A DNA stretch of 34,097 bases from an uncultured Alistipes sp. (GTDB lineage Bacteria; Bacteroidota; Bacteroidia; Bacteroidales; Rikenellaceae), in the NCBI GenBank assembly GCA_947623965.1, contig CANQIF010000020.1, positions 1 to 34,097 on the forward strand, read 5' to 3'. Positions 21,726-29,586 of the stretch are shown piece after piece. A model generated the notes under the pieces. That model was not told the origin of the DNA and did no database searches. It saw only the letters and a list, made by a program, of their open reading frames with translations. How positions within the stretch are numbered: position 1 is the first letter of the stretch; each line of letters opens with the position of its first letter. The translations under genes were made by a program, and so were the position numbers.

Positions 21726-23673
21726 CGTGTTTCATGCGGTTATCGACGAGTCGCTGCGTCCAGTCCTGCAAAAAGGCGCGCGCCGAGGCGAGCAGCGCAG
21801 CGACCCGCTCGGGTTCCTCGGCCGACCGGTCGTGCTGCAGGGCCGGATCGGTGCGGTAGTCGTAGAGGGCGATCGGCTCGATCCGCTCCTTGTCGATGCG
21901 GAGCATCCACCCCTGCTCGACGTAGCGGTAGTCGGTTTGATCGTCGAACAAAATCCCCCCCCCGAATGGCTGCAACAAGCTGTTGCCTAATGCAAAGTAT
22001 TCGCGCGGATAGCCCAGGGCGTCGAGCACCGTGGGGGTGACGTCGATCTGGCCGCAGGTGCGGTCGTCGCGGCGCGGGGCGATCGAACCGTCGGGGGTGT
22101 AGAGCAGCAGCGGGATGCGGTTCAGCTGGGCCGGGTTGTCGTAAAAAGCTTGTTCGACGGGCGTGCCGTGGCCGTGGTCGGCCGTGATGACGAAGAGGGT
22201 CCGTGCGAACCAGGGCTCGCGCGCGGCCGCCGTGAAAAATTCGCGCAGCACGCGGTCGATGTACTCTACGGCGCCCGCCATCGTGCCGGGCTCGGAGCGG
22301 ACCAGCGGACGGTAGGCTTCGGGAAGAGTGAAAGGGTTGTGCGTGTTGAGGGTGAACCAGCTGACGAGGAAGGGCTCGGGCATGGCGTTCAGCTCGCGGA
22401 GCAGATGGGCGGCCATGGCATGGTCGAAGATGCCCCACTGGCCGTCGTAGTCGATCGCGCCGTAGTCCGCTTCGTAGTCCGTGCGATCGTAGAAACGGTC
22501 GTAGCCGAAGACCTCGGCCATGCCGCGGAAGGCGTAGGAACCCTTGTTGCAGCCGCAGAAGAAGGTCGAGCGGTACCCTTCGCCGCCGAGCAGCGAGGCG
22601 AGCGTTTCGACCTCGTTGTCGCGGTAGGGCGAGAGCATGTAGAGGAAGGGGCTGTAGGCCGGGAAGCCGCCGAGAAGGGCGGTGATGCCGGCGCTCGACT
22701 TGCGCAGATGGGTGTAGCAGTCGGTGAAGAGGAGCGACTGTGCGGCGAGCGAGTCGAGGAACGGGGTGAGCGGCCGGTCGGCGATCGGTCGTTCGGCGGC
22801 ATAGGGATTCAGAGCGCCGATGAAGCTGTTGCCGCACCCTTCGAGGATGATCAGCACGACGTTGCGGCGCTCGAAGCCCGGGCGCTGCGAACGGTGCAGG
22901 TCGCTTCGGCGGGCGGCGAGCTCGCCGGCGGTGAAGAAGGTGTAGGGCTTGAGACGGAAATCCTTGCCGATCGTGCGGAGCACCGAGAAGGGGGTGTTCA
23001 GCACGAGGGCCGTGCGGCGGTTCTCGGAGCAGTAGGCGTGGGCGTCGGTCAACTGGAGGGGGTGCTCCTTGAAATCGAAGCTGCCGCGCAGCCCGAAGAA
23101 GGCGGCGGCGAGCGCGGCCGTCAGTTCGGCATAGCGCCAGCCCGTGCGGCGGCGTGCGGGGCGCACGGCCCGGAAACGGCTTGCGACGAAGAGGAAGAGG
23201 GCGATGAAGCAGACGCCGCCCAGCGCCAGCCCGAAGTAGGTGCGCAGATGGGCGCCCATCACATCGGCCGTGGCGCTGTCCTGGAGAACCTCCTGCAGGT
23301 GCAGTGCCTGAGTGCGCATGCCCGTGAAGCGGTAGAAGGGTGTGTCGCAGAGGTTGGCGACGAGGCCGATCGAGCCGCAGAGCCCGTAGAGCCAGTCGCA
23401 GAGACGGTTGTAGCGCGCTCCGTAGACGAAGTCGAAAGGGAGAATGCGCAGGACGAAGTAGGGGAGGAGGAGCAGGACGGCTGCGGCGAGGTCGAAGCGC
23501 AGCCCGCCGAGGAAGATCGCCGAGAGCTCCCGGGCGGAAATCTCGCCCAACAGATCGAGGTTGTAGCGGTAGAACCACCAGCGGCCGAGCTGCAGGAAGA
23601 GGATCAACACGGCGGCCCGGGCGGCGAGGATGGCGTAAGTGTCGCCGGTAATGTGGAAATCGATGCGTTTCAT
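21718..23673 (-). CDS. LTA synthase-like sulfatase-family membrane protein
   Basis: The product is 651 aa. About five N-terminal transmembrane segments (within 1-200; AARAAVLILFLQLGRWWFY, LAAAVLLLLPYFVLRILPF, LALGGVCFIALFLFVASRF) precede an extracytoplasmic alkaline-phosphatase-fold domain. Metal and active-site positions are visible: E278 in NVVLIILEGC, a Ser (S283) where LtaS carries its Thr nucleophile, FTLNTHNPF, and VITADHGHGTP. Relatives transfer phosphoglycerol or phosphoethanolamine groups to envelope lipids and glycans. A Gram-negative host has no lipoteichoic acid, so a lipid A or glycan substrate is more likely (inference). I chose the ATG at 23673 because the upstream open frame is repeat sequence and a promoter lies at 23724. 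The gene overlaps murF. Confidence 0.9.
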   Translation of the reverse strand: MKRIDFHITGDTYAILAARAAVLILFLQLGRWWFYRYNLDLLGEISARELSAIFLGGLRFDLAAAVLLLLPYFVLRILPFDFVYGARYNRLCDWLYGLCGSIGLVANLCDTPFYRFTGMRTQALHLQEVLQDSATADVMGAHLRTYFGLALGGVCFIALFLFVASRFRAVRPARRRTGWRYAELTAALAAAFFGLRGSFDFKEHPLQLTDAHAYCSENRRTALVLNTPFSVLRTIGKDFRLKPYTFFTAGELAARRSDLHRSQRPGFERRNVVLIILEGCGNSFIGALNPYAAERPIADRPLTPFLDSLAAQSLLFTDCYTHLRKSSAGITALLGGFPAYSPFLYMLSPYRDNEVETLASLLGGEGYRSTFFCGCNKGSYAFRGMAEVFGYDRFYDRTDYEADYGAIDYDGQWGIFDHAMAAHLLRELNAMPEPFLVSWFTLNTHNPFTLPEAYRPLVRSEPGTMAGAVEYIDRVLREFFTAAAREPWFARTLFVITADHGHGTPVEQAFYDNPAQLNRIPLLLYTPDGSIAPRRDDRTCGQIDVTPTVLDALGYPREYFALGNSLLQPFGGGILFDDQTDYRYVEQGWMLRIDKERIEPIALYDYRTDPALQHDRSAEEPERVAALLASARAFLQDWTQRLVDNRMKHDE

Positions 23674-23723
23674 GTTCGATGCGGGTTTCGGCGGACGGCC
23701 GCGGACGGCCGCCTCCCGACCTG

Positions 23724-23755
23724 CAAAGATAATCGTCTTGTTCGCTCTTCGGAAA
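23724..23755 (-). promoter_or_regulatory. Promoter of the sulfatase-murF pair
   Basis: On the minus strand TTTC (23752-23755), 20 bp, then TATCTTTG (23724-23731), which is 50 bp upstream of the ATG at 23673. One mismatch in the -33 box. Confidence 0.7.
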
Positions 23756-23844
23756 CGAACCGGCAGAAATTGTTCCCGAAGAGACGAAAAAAAATGGCTC
23801 CGAGTTCCGAACAGACCGATATAGTTCTGCGGTGCTGGGACTGG

Positions 23845-24232
23845 CTTGCCAGGACTGCGCGGGCCGCAGCTTCGCCCGGCTTTGGCGGAAGTGTCTGCTG
23901 GCAAATTCGGTCCGTCAAGACCGAGCGGCCGCAGCAAAATCGATCCCGCAGGGATCGGCGGGCCGCAGCCTCCGCCGGGCGGAGGCCCGCAGCTCCTTAT
24001 CGTCGCATGCGTGTCCCCGCAGGCTGCGTCCCGAAAACGAATTAGCATTGGCAATTCATTTTTTAATTGCGCCCGAATGGCGCAACGGGGCGCAGCCGCC
24101 GATTGTGATAGAAATGCCTGCCGGCAAAATCGGTCCGTCAGGACCGAGCGGGCCGCAGCCTCCGCCGGGCGGAGGCCCGCAACTCGCGTCCGCTCGTGCC
24201 GTCCCTCCGCAGGCTGCGACCCGTAAGTTTTT
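23845..24232. repeat. GC-rich interspersed hairpin repeat, block F
   Basis: It holds variable hairpins CGGTCC-gtca-aGACCG (about 23908), CGATCCC-gca-GGGATCG (23941-23957) and CGGTCC-gtca-GGACCG (24131-24146). The last two are followed by GGGCCGCAGCCTCCGCC with its GGCGGAGGC complement, then CGCAGGCTGCG. TGCCGGCAAAAT or TGCTGGCAAATT precedes the hairpins, as in block A (TGCCAGCAAAAT). Confidence 0.85.
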
Positions 24233-24280
24233 CCCTATACAATTCGAAGAACCGATTTATTTCTTTTTAGAAAATTTTGT

Positions 24281-24288
24281 TACCTTTG
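24281..24288 (+). promoter_or_regulatory. -7 box of the 6S-like RNA
   Basis: TACCTTTG matches TAnnTTTG exactly and lies in an AT-rich stretch. TTTA at 24256-24259 is 21 bp upstream and may act as the -33 box. Transcription would begin near 24295. Confidence 0.7.
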
Positions 24289-24294
24289 TGGCAG

Positions 24295-24525
24295 AATAGA
24301 TCGTAAGATCGATAAACATATCATAAAGAGGTAAACAACTCTTTATACCTTAACACGAACTTGGGCCCCTCTTCGGAGGTTGTTTTGGTATGGTATAATG
24401 GTTGTCAGTCCTTGTTATGTTCCGCCCTTTCAAGGGGCGGGACAGACAAGGGCGCAGGACAGCTGCCATACCAAGGGTTCCCAAGACCTGTGTTAAGGAG
24501 GCTGACACCGCGCCCTCCTTTTTTT
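24295..24525 (+). ncRNA. ssrS: Probable 6S RNA (Bacteroidales-1 type)
   Basis: This is a non-coding unit with its own promoter and terminator. It folds by eye into one long rod: CCTTAACAC/GTGTTAAGG (24348-24356 with 24490-24498), CTTGGG/CCCAAG (24360-24365 with 24480-24485), TTGGTATGG/CCATACCAA (24385-24393 with 24466-24474), CCTTGT/ACAAGG and a CCGCCC/GGGCGG tip. A UUCG tetraloop hairpin (24368-24379) sits on the 5' side of the central open region. A rod with a central bubble is the form of 6S RNA, which binds the housekeeping RNA polymerase holoenzyme. The 3' end is an AAGGAGG/CCTCCTT stem followed by a T7 run (24519-24525). The 5' end is uncertain: a TAAAGAG/CTCTTTA hairpin at 24324-24345 may be part of the transcript. 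No database match was run, and another structured RNA is possible. Confidence 0.6.
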
Positions 24526-24598
24526 GTCCGGATCGGAGGGGCACGGTCCCTATGCGACAGCGGGGAACAACGGTCGCAACGCTTTGAACGGATGAGGT

Positions 24599-24814
24599 AT
24601 GAGTTTATTCAGGAAAAAGAAGAAGCAGGAGCTGTCGAATTTGGACAAGCTGCTGACGATGAAAGATCCCTTTGTGACGTGGATGACACGCGTCACTGCG
24701 GCGGATCTGGATTACCAGGATGCGTGCGGAAAGGTCGATCCGGCCGATCTGCAGGCACTGGTCGATAAACGGTTTCTGCACTACGCAGCCTACCAGGCGA
24801 AAAAGACGAAATAG
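24599..24814 (+). CDS. Small hypothetical protein, 71 aa
   Basis: The product begins MSLFRKKKKQELSNLDKLL and ends LHYAAYQAKKTK. It has a very basic N-terminus, then LTMKDPFVTWMTRVTAADLDYQDACGKVDPADLQALVDKRFLHY, which reads as two or three helices with normal amino-acid composition and no low complexity. There is no signal peptide or membrane segment. It starts 73 bp after the terminator of the 6S-like RNA with no obvious promoter of its own, so it may be made by read-through. I do not recognise the family. Its composition argues for a real gene. Confidence 0.65.
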   Translation: MSLFRKKKKQELSNLDKLLTMKDPFVTWMTRVTAADLDYQDACGKVDPADLQALVDKRFLHYAAYQAKKTK

Positions 24815-24825
24815 ATAAGCAGGCC

Positions 24826-25345
24826 GTCAGGACCGAGCAGGCGGAGGTTCGGCCTCTTTAGCGGTTGTCCCTGCCGCAAGACCAGCCCGCAGCCGAGCGG
24901 ACGGGCCTGCTTTCGAGCTGCGCGAGAATGCAGCCCTCCGCCCCCGGGCGGAGGGCTGCCGACTGCTGCGCAGTCGAGATTGCTGCAAACTACCTCGGTG
25001 AAAATCGGCGGCCGCGGGCTTGCTGCAAGCAAAATCGACCTCGCAAGAGGTCGTGCGGGCCGCAGCCTCCCGGCGGCGGAGGCCCGCAGTTCGTCGCCGA
25101 ACTTGCGTGCGCTCCGCAGGCTGCGTCCCGAGTTTGAATGTTCACCCGAGCGGGCAGCTCCCGTTTACTGCATTTAATTTTTCATTTTTAATTCTTCATT
25201 CTGAATTTGCGCTTCCGAATGGAACCGCAGCGGGCCGCAGCTTCGCCCGGCGAAGGCCCGCTATTCGCGGCCGCCTTTGCGTCCGCTCATACGCGTCCTT
25301 CGCAAGCCGCGGCCCGAGCATTCTTTCTGAATCTTGAATTTTGAA
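24826..25345. repeat. GC-rich interspersed hairpin repeat, block G
   Basis: It contains CAGCCCGCAGCCGAGCGGAC, CAGCCCTCCGCCCCCGGGCG, the variable hairpin CGACCTC-gcaa-GAGGTCG (25036-25053) followed by GCGGGCCGCAGCCTCCCGG, then CCGCAGGCTGCGTCCCGAG. After that come AT-rich ATTTTTCATTTTTAATTC and a second module, CGGGCCGCAGCTTCGCCCGG. It ends in three copies of TTGAATT next to the manC terminator. Confidence 0.85.
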
Positions 25346-25357
25346 TTTTGAATTTTG

Positions 25358-25391
25358 AATCAAGCGGGGTTCCGAAAGGAACCGCTTGATT
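25358..25391 (-). terminator. manC terminator, overlapping the stop codon
   Basis: Arms AATCAAGC/GCTTGATT and GGTTCC/GGAACC form a stem with a GG bulge. The hairpin begins inside the manC TAA (25390-25392) on the minus strand and is followed by TCAAAATTCAAAATTC rather than a pure T tract. Confidence 0.7.
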
Positions 25392-26466
25392 ATATATGTT
25401 TCTCCCCGTCGTGGTATTTGACCTCGTCGATGTACTTCTTGATGTTCTGCTCTTCGCTGCGCGGGCAGATCATGAGCACATCCTCCGTATCGACGACGAT
25501 ATACTCCTTCAGTCCGCTGATGACGGCGATCTTGCCCTTGGGCAGCGAGACGAACGAGCTGCGCGTGTCGTAGAGGTAGCACCCCTCGCCCGGCAGGGCG
25601 TTGGCATAGCGGTCCTTGCGCGAGTGCTGGTAGACCGATCCCCAGGTCCCGACGTCGCTCCAGCCGAACTCGCCGCAGCGGACATAGACGTTGTCGGCCT
25701 TCTCCATGATGCCGTAGTCGATCGAGATGGCGCGGCACTCCGAGAAGACCCGCTCCACGACGGCCTTCTCATCCACGGTGCCGAGCGCCGGCTGCAACTG
25801 TCCGAAAAGGGCGTGATGCTCGGGCAGATAGCGGGCGAATGCCTCGATGATCGCACGGACCGTCCAGACGAAGATGCCCGAATTCCAGAAGAACTCGCCG
25901 CACTGCAGGAAGGTCTGCGCCAGCGCCAGGTCGGGTTTCTCGGTGAAGCACTTCACCTTGCTGATCGCGGCCGTGTCCGAAACCTGGATATAGCCGTAGC
26001 CCGTGTCGGGGCGGCTGGGCTTGACCCCCACGGTGAGCAGGGCGCCGTGCGCAGCGGCGAAGTCGAAGCACTCGCCGATGATGGTGCGGAAGGTCCCCTC
26101 GTCGAGGATGAGGTGATCCGCCGGCGTGACGACCATTTCGGCCTCGGGATCGATCTTTTGCAGAAGGTAGGCCGCGTAGGCGATGCAGGGGGCCGTGTTG
26201 CGGCCGACGGGCTCGCACAGCACCTGCTCGGGCCGCAGCTCGGGCAGATGCTCGAGCACGAACTCCTTGTAGCGGCGGTTCGTGACGACCAGAAAGCGCT
26301 CGGCCGGAATCATCGGCGCGAACCGTTCGAAGGTGTGTCGGATGAAGGATTTGCCCGTCCCCAGAATATCGAGGAACTGTTTGGGCATCGTCTGTCGGCT
26401 TTTGGGCCAGAAGCGGCTGCCGATGCCGCCCGCCATGATGACGCAATATCGGTTGTTGGTTGCCAT
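25390..26466 (-). CDS. manC: Mannose-1-phosphate guanylyltransferase
   Basis: The product is 358 aa and makes GDP-mannose from mannose-1-phosphate and GTP, the precursor for mannose, fucose and rhamnose residues in capsule, LPS and glycoproteins. The nucleotidyltransferase signature MAGGIGSRFWPKSRQTMPKQ is at 11-30, with CEPVGRNTAPCIAYAAYLL, TPADHLI, KVKCFTEKPD and NSGIFVW in the expected order. It lacks the C-terminal phosphomannose isomerase domain of long ManC forms, so it is the short, single-function type. It is divergent from pssA, and the two promoters sit within a ~100-bp gap. Confidence 0.94.
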   Translation of the reverse strand: MATNNRYCVIMAGGIGSRFWPKSRQTMPKQFLDILGTGKSFIRHTFERFAPMIPAERFLVVTNRRYKEFVLEHLPELRPEQVLCEPVGRNTAPCIAYAAYLLQKIDPEAEMVVTPADHLILDEGTFRTIIGECFDFAAAHGALLTVGVKPSRPDTGYGYIQVSDTAAISKVKCFTEKPDLALAQTFLQCGEFFWNSGIFVWTVRAIIEAFARYLPEHHALFGQLQPALGTVDEKAVVERVFSECRAISIDYGIMEKADNVYVRCGEFGWSDVGTWGSVYQHSRKDRYANALPGEGCYLYDTRSSFVSLPKGKIAVISGLKEYIVVDTEDVLMICPRSEEQNIKKYIDEVKYHDGEKHI

Positions 26467-26502
26467 AATCGTCGGATAAATCGTTTTAACTGTTTTCAGC
26501 TA

Positions 26503-26529
26503 CAAAGATAAAAATATTTCGTAACTTTG
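26503..26529. promoter_or_regulatory. Divergent -7 boxes for manC and pssA
   Basis: Minus strand TATCTTTG (26503-26510) faces manC, and plus strand TAACTTTG (26522-26529) faces pssA, with 11 bp between them. Each is an exact TAnnTTTG. The -33 boxes are not clear on either side. Confidence 0.65.
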
Positions 26530-26563
26530 TCGCCCGAACCGGTCGTTTTTTGGAAAACGCATC

Positions 26564-27265
26564 ATGAAAATAAAACTCTTTACGATACCGAATCTGCTCA
26601 CGCTCTCGAACCTGCTTTGCGGCGCCGGGGCGATTCATGCGACACTCGTCGGCGGCAACCTGACACTGGCTTTCTGGCTCATCGCCGCGGCGGCCCTCTT
26701 CGACTTTTTCGACGGCATGGCGGCGCGTCTGCTCGGGCAGAGCGGTCCCTTAGGCGTGCAGCTCGACTCGCTGGCTGACGACATCTCGTTCGGACTGGCC
26801 CCCTCGTTCGTCCTCTTCGTCCTCTTCGACCGCACGAACGGCGGTGCACTGCCCGCCTGGGTCGGGTGGGGTGTCTTCCTCTTCGCCGCCTGCGCCGCCC
26901 TGCGTTTAGCGAAGTTCAATATCGACGAGGAGCAGCACACCGAGTTCCGCGGCCTGCCGACGCCGGCCGCGACGCTCGTCTGCGTCTCGCTGGGCCTCCT
27001 CTCCGAGCAGACCGCCTTCGCGATGCCCGCCTGGGGCGTGCCGCTGACGGCTGCCGTGCTGGCCGGGCTGATGGTCAGTCCGCTGCCGATGTTCTCGCTC
27101 AAGTTCAGGGGCTTCGGCTGGCCTGGCAACGAGCTGCGCTACCTCTTCCTGCTCGTTGCCGCCGCGATGATCCCCCTGCTGCAGCTCTATGCGTTGCCGG
27201 CGATCGTCGCGCTCTACGTACTCCTGTCGGCCGGCCGCGCCCTGCGGAAACGCTGCGCGAAGTAG
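26564..27265 (+). CDS. pssA: CDP-diacylglycerol-serine O-phosphatidyltransferase
   Basis: The product is a 233-aa inner-membrane enzyme with about seven hydrophobic segments. The CDP-alcohol phosphotransferase signature is complete: DFFDGMAARLLGQSG followed by PLGVQLDSLADDISFGLAP (DGxxAR, eight residues, G, three, D, three, D). The N-terminal FTIPNLLTLSNLLCG and the REF-like EFRGLPTPAA segment are typical of the serine-specific (PssA) branch, which makes phosphatidylserine, the precursor of phosphatidylethanolamine. It has its own promoter, divergent from manC, and the porin gene promoter follows. Confidence 0.93.
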   Translation: MKIKLFTIPNLLTLSNLLCGAGAIHATLVGGNLTLAFWLIAAAALFDFFDGMAARLLGQSGPLGVQLDSLADDISFGLAPSFVLFVLFDRTNGGALPAWVGWGVFLFAACAALRLAKFNIDEEQHTEFRGLPTPAATLVCVSLGLLSEQTAFAMPAWGVPLTAAVLAGLMVSPLPMFSLKFRGFGWPGNELRYLFLLVAAAMIPLLQLYALPAIVALYVLLSAGRALRKRCAK

Positions 27266-27351
27266 CCCCCGGAACCGGCCGCAGCGGAAACAAGGCCGCC
27301 GCAGAAACGAAGCTGTCTGCGGAAACGAGCCTGCCCGCCGGCCCCGGAAAT

Positions 27352-27381
27352 TTTGTTTTTGAAAAATTTTAATTATCTTTG
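27352..27381 (+). promoter_or_regulatory. Porin gene promoter
   Basis: TTTG (27352-27355), 18 bp, TATCTTTG (27374-27381), ending 26 bp before the ATG at 27408. The region between is very AT-rich (TTTTTGAAAAATTTTAAT) against a GC-rich background. Confidence 0.8.
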
Positions 27382-27407
27382 CCCCCGCAATCGCATCGAG
27401 CGTACCT

Positions 27408-29543
27408 ATGCCGCGCGTTTTCAAATACCTGCTTCTCCTCTGCTGCGGCCTCGTGCTGTCGGGCGGCGGGCTGCGTGCGCAAAACTTCAGCGCCCGCGAT
27501 CTGACGCGCGCCCAGCGCAACGGCCAGACCCCCAATCTCTACGGCTCGAACCCCTTCGACCAGACCGGCGAGGAGGACGAGGAGGGCGGCGACCGCAGCG
27601 ACTCGACCAAGCGCGAACGCCGCATCCGCAAACCGCTCGAATCCTACTTTTTCGACGACTCGCTCCGCGCCCTGCCCAACTTCCGCTACAACATCAGCGA
27701 ACGCTTCAACCGCGTGCAGGTGATCGACATGGACTCGACGCTCGAAAATTTCCGCATCGACTACCCCTTCTACCGCGAGGACGTGGGCGACATCGCCCAG
27801 GGTGCGCTCGGGCAGAGCTCGCTGCCGATCAACTACTTCCGCCGCCCCACGGACCCCGACTTCCTCTTCGCGCAGCCCTACGGCGCCTACACTTTCCGTC
27901 TCGAAAACATCCCCTTCTACAACGTCAAGCGCCCCGTAACGCGCATGACCTACCTCGAGTCGGGCCAAAAGCGCTTCCGCGAGGAGAATTTCGGCATCCT
28001 CCACGCCCAGAACGTCTCGCCGACGACGGGGTTCAACATCGACTACAAGGCGCGCGGCACGCGCGGCCAGTACATCTGGTCCCGCACGAAGAACCACACC
28101 CTCTCGGTGGCCGTCAACCACACGGGCCGGCGCTATTCGATCCATGCCGGCTACTACAACAACCACATCGAGCAGCAGGAGAACGGCGGCGTGGTGGGCG
28201 AGTGGGCGATCGCCGATACGGTTTTCCAGATGCCCTCGGGCGTGCCGATGAAGCTTGCCGCGGCCGAGGCCCAGAACACCTACCGCAACAACGCCTTCTA
28301 CGTCGTGCAGTCCTACGGCATCCCGCTGCAGCGCATGACCGACCGCGACTTTTCGATGGCCGAATTGTCGGCCGTCTACATCGGCCACGCTTTCGAATAC
28401 ACGTCGTGGAGCAAGACCTATACCGACCTGAGGGCCGAATACACGAACGAACGCGACCATCGCGACGAGAACGGGGATTTCGTCGCCGCGACGGACGAAT
28501 ATTATAAAAACTGGTACATCAACCCCCAGCGGTCGCGCGACTCGCTCTACGAGCGCCGCATCTCGAACCGCCTCTTCGTGCAGGCCCAGCCGTGGGATCG
28601 CAACGGCGTGGTCGGCACGATCGACGCGGGCGTGGGGGTCGATCTGCACACCTACTCGCAGTTCGCGGTGGGCGACTACCTCACGGGCCGTTTCCGCAAG
28701 GTCAAGGAGACCTCCTACTATCTCTACGGCGCCGTGAGCGGCAAGATCAAACGTTTCGCCGATTGGGATGCGAACGCCCGTTTCTTCCCGACCGGCTACC
28801 GAGGCGGAGACCTTTCGGTCGGCGGCCATGTGGCGCTGACGGCCCGTTTCCGCGGACACCCCCTGATTCTCGACGGCCGCTTCTCGGTCGAGCGCCGTTC
28901 GCCGGGCTACTGGCAGGAGAATCTCTACACAAACCACTACATGTGGAACGCTCCCCTCGAAAGGGAGACGGAAACCCGTTTCGAAGTCACCCTGTCGAGC
29001 CCCCGCCACGCCTTCGAGGCGGGGTTGCGGCAGAGCATCGTCTCCCATCCGATCTACTACGGAGCCGATGCCTGCGTCGCGCAGTCCGACGAGGTGAGCG
29101 TGACGGGAGCCTATCTGCGCAAGGATTTCCGCTTCGGCGGATTCCATTTGGACAACAGGGTATTGTTGCAGTGGAGCACGGATCAACAGGTCGTGCCGGT
29201 TCCGCTCGCCGCGCTCTATCTCTCGTATTACTACGAGTTCTGGGTGGTGCGCAACGTGCTGCGGCTGCAGGCGGGTATCGACGGTCGTTACCATACGAAG
29301 TATTACGCACCGTCGTACGACCCCGCGCTGTCGGCCTACTACAACCAGCGGGAGATCGAAGTGGGGGGCTATCCCTACCTCGATGCCTTCCTCATGGCGA
29401 AGTGGAAGCGGATGCGGATTTTCCTCAAGGTACAGCATCTGAACCAGGATCTGGTCGGGTCGGGCGCCTATTTCTCGGCGGCCGGCTACCCGCTCAATCC
29501 GCGCATGTTCAAGATCGGTATCTCGTGGGGATTCTATGATTAG
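27408..29543 (+). CDS. Putative outer-membrane porin (Porin_10-like)
   Basis: The product is 711 aa. Its signal peptide (VFKYLLLLCCGLVLSGGG, cleavage after LRAQ) is followed by an acidic linker (TGEEDEEGGDRSDSTKRERR). The remainder is rich in alternating Tyr/Phe/Trp strands such as KNHTLSVAVNHTGRRYSIHAGYY, consistent with a large beta-barrel. PFYREDVGDIAQGALGQSSLPINYF near residue 125 and the C-terminal HLNQDL and MFKIGISWGFYD resemble the putative porin family of Bacteroidetes (PF14121). Its transported solute is unknown, and it is not a SusC (no plug or TonB box seen). It ends at the start of the lytic transglycosylase gene and probably shares its transcript. Confidence 0.85.
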   Translation: MPRVFKYLLLLCCGLVLSGGGLRAQNFSARDLTRAQRNGQTPNLYGSNPFDQTGEEDEEGGDRSDSTKRERRIRKPLESYFFDDSLRALPNFRYNISERFNRVQVIDMDSTLENFRIDYPFYREDVGDIAQGALGQSSLPINYFRRPTDPDFLFAQPYGAYTFRLENIPFYNVKRPVTRMTYLESGQKRFREENFGILHAQNVSPTTGFNIDYKARGTRGQYIWSRTKNHTLSVAVNHTGRRYSIHAGYYNNHIEQQENGGVVGEWAIADTVFQMPSGVPMKLAAAEAQNTYRNNAFYVVQSYGIPLQRMTDRDFSMAELSAVYIGHAFEYTSWSKTYTDLRAEYTNERDHRDENGDFVAATDEYYKNWYINPQRSRDSLYERRISNRLFVQAQPWDRNGVVGTIDAGVGVDLHTYSQFAVGDYLTGRFRKVKETSYYLYGAVSGKIKRFADWDANARFFPTGYRGGDLSVGGHVALTARFRGHPLILDGRFSVERRSPGYWQENLYTNHYMWNAPLERETETRFEVTLSSPRHAFEAGLRQSIVSHPIYYGADACVAQSDEVSVTGAYLRKDFRFGGFHLDNRVLLQWSTDQQVVPVPLAALYLSYYYEFWVVRNVLRLQAGIDGRYHTKYYAPSYDPALSAYYNQREIEVGGYPYLDAFLMAKWKRMRIFLKVQHLNQDLVGSGAYFSAAGYPLNPRMFKIGISWGFYD

Positions 29544-29586
29544 CGTGCTGTCGGCAACGGAAAAGCTGCCCGCAAGGTTGCACTTT

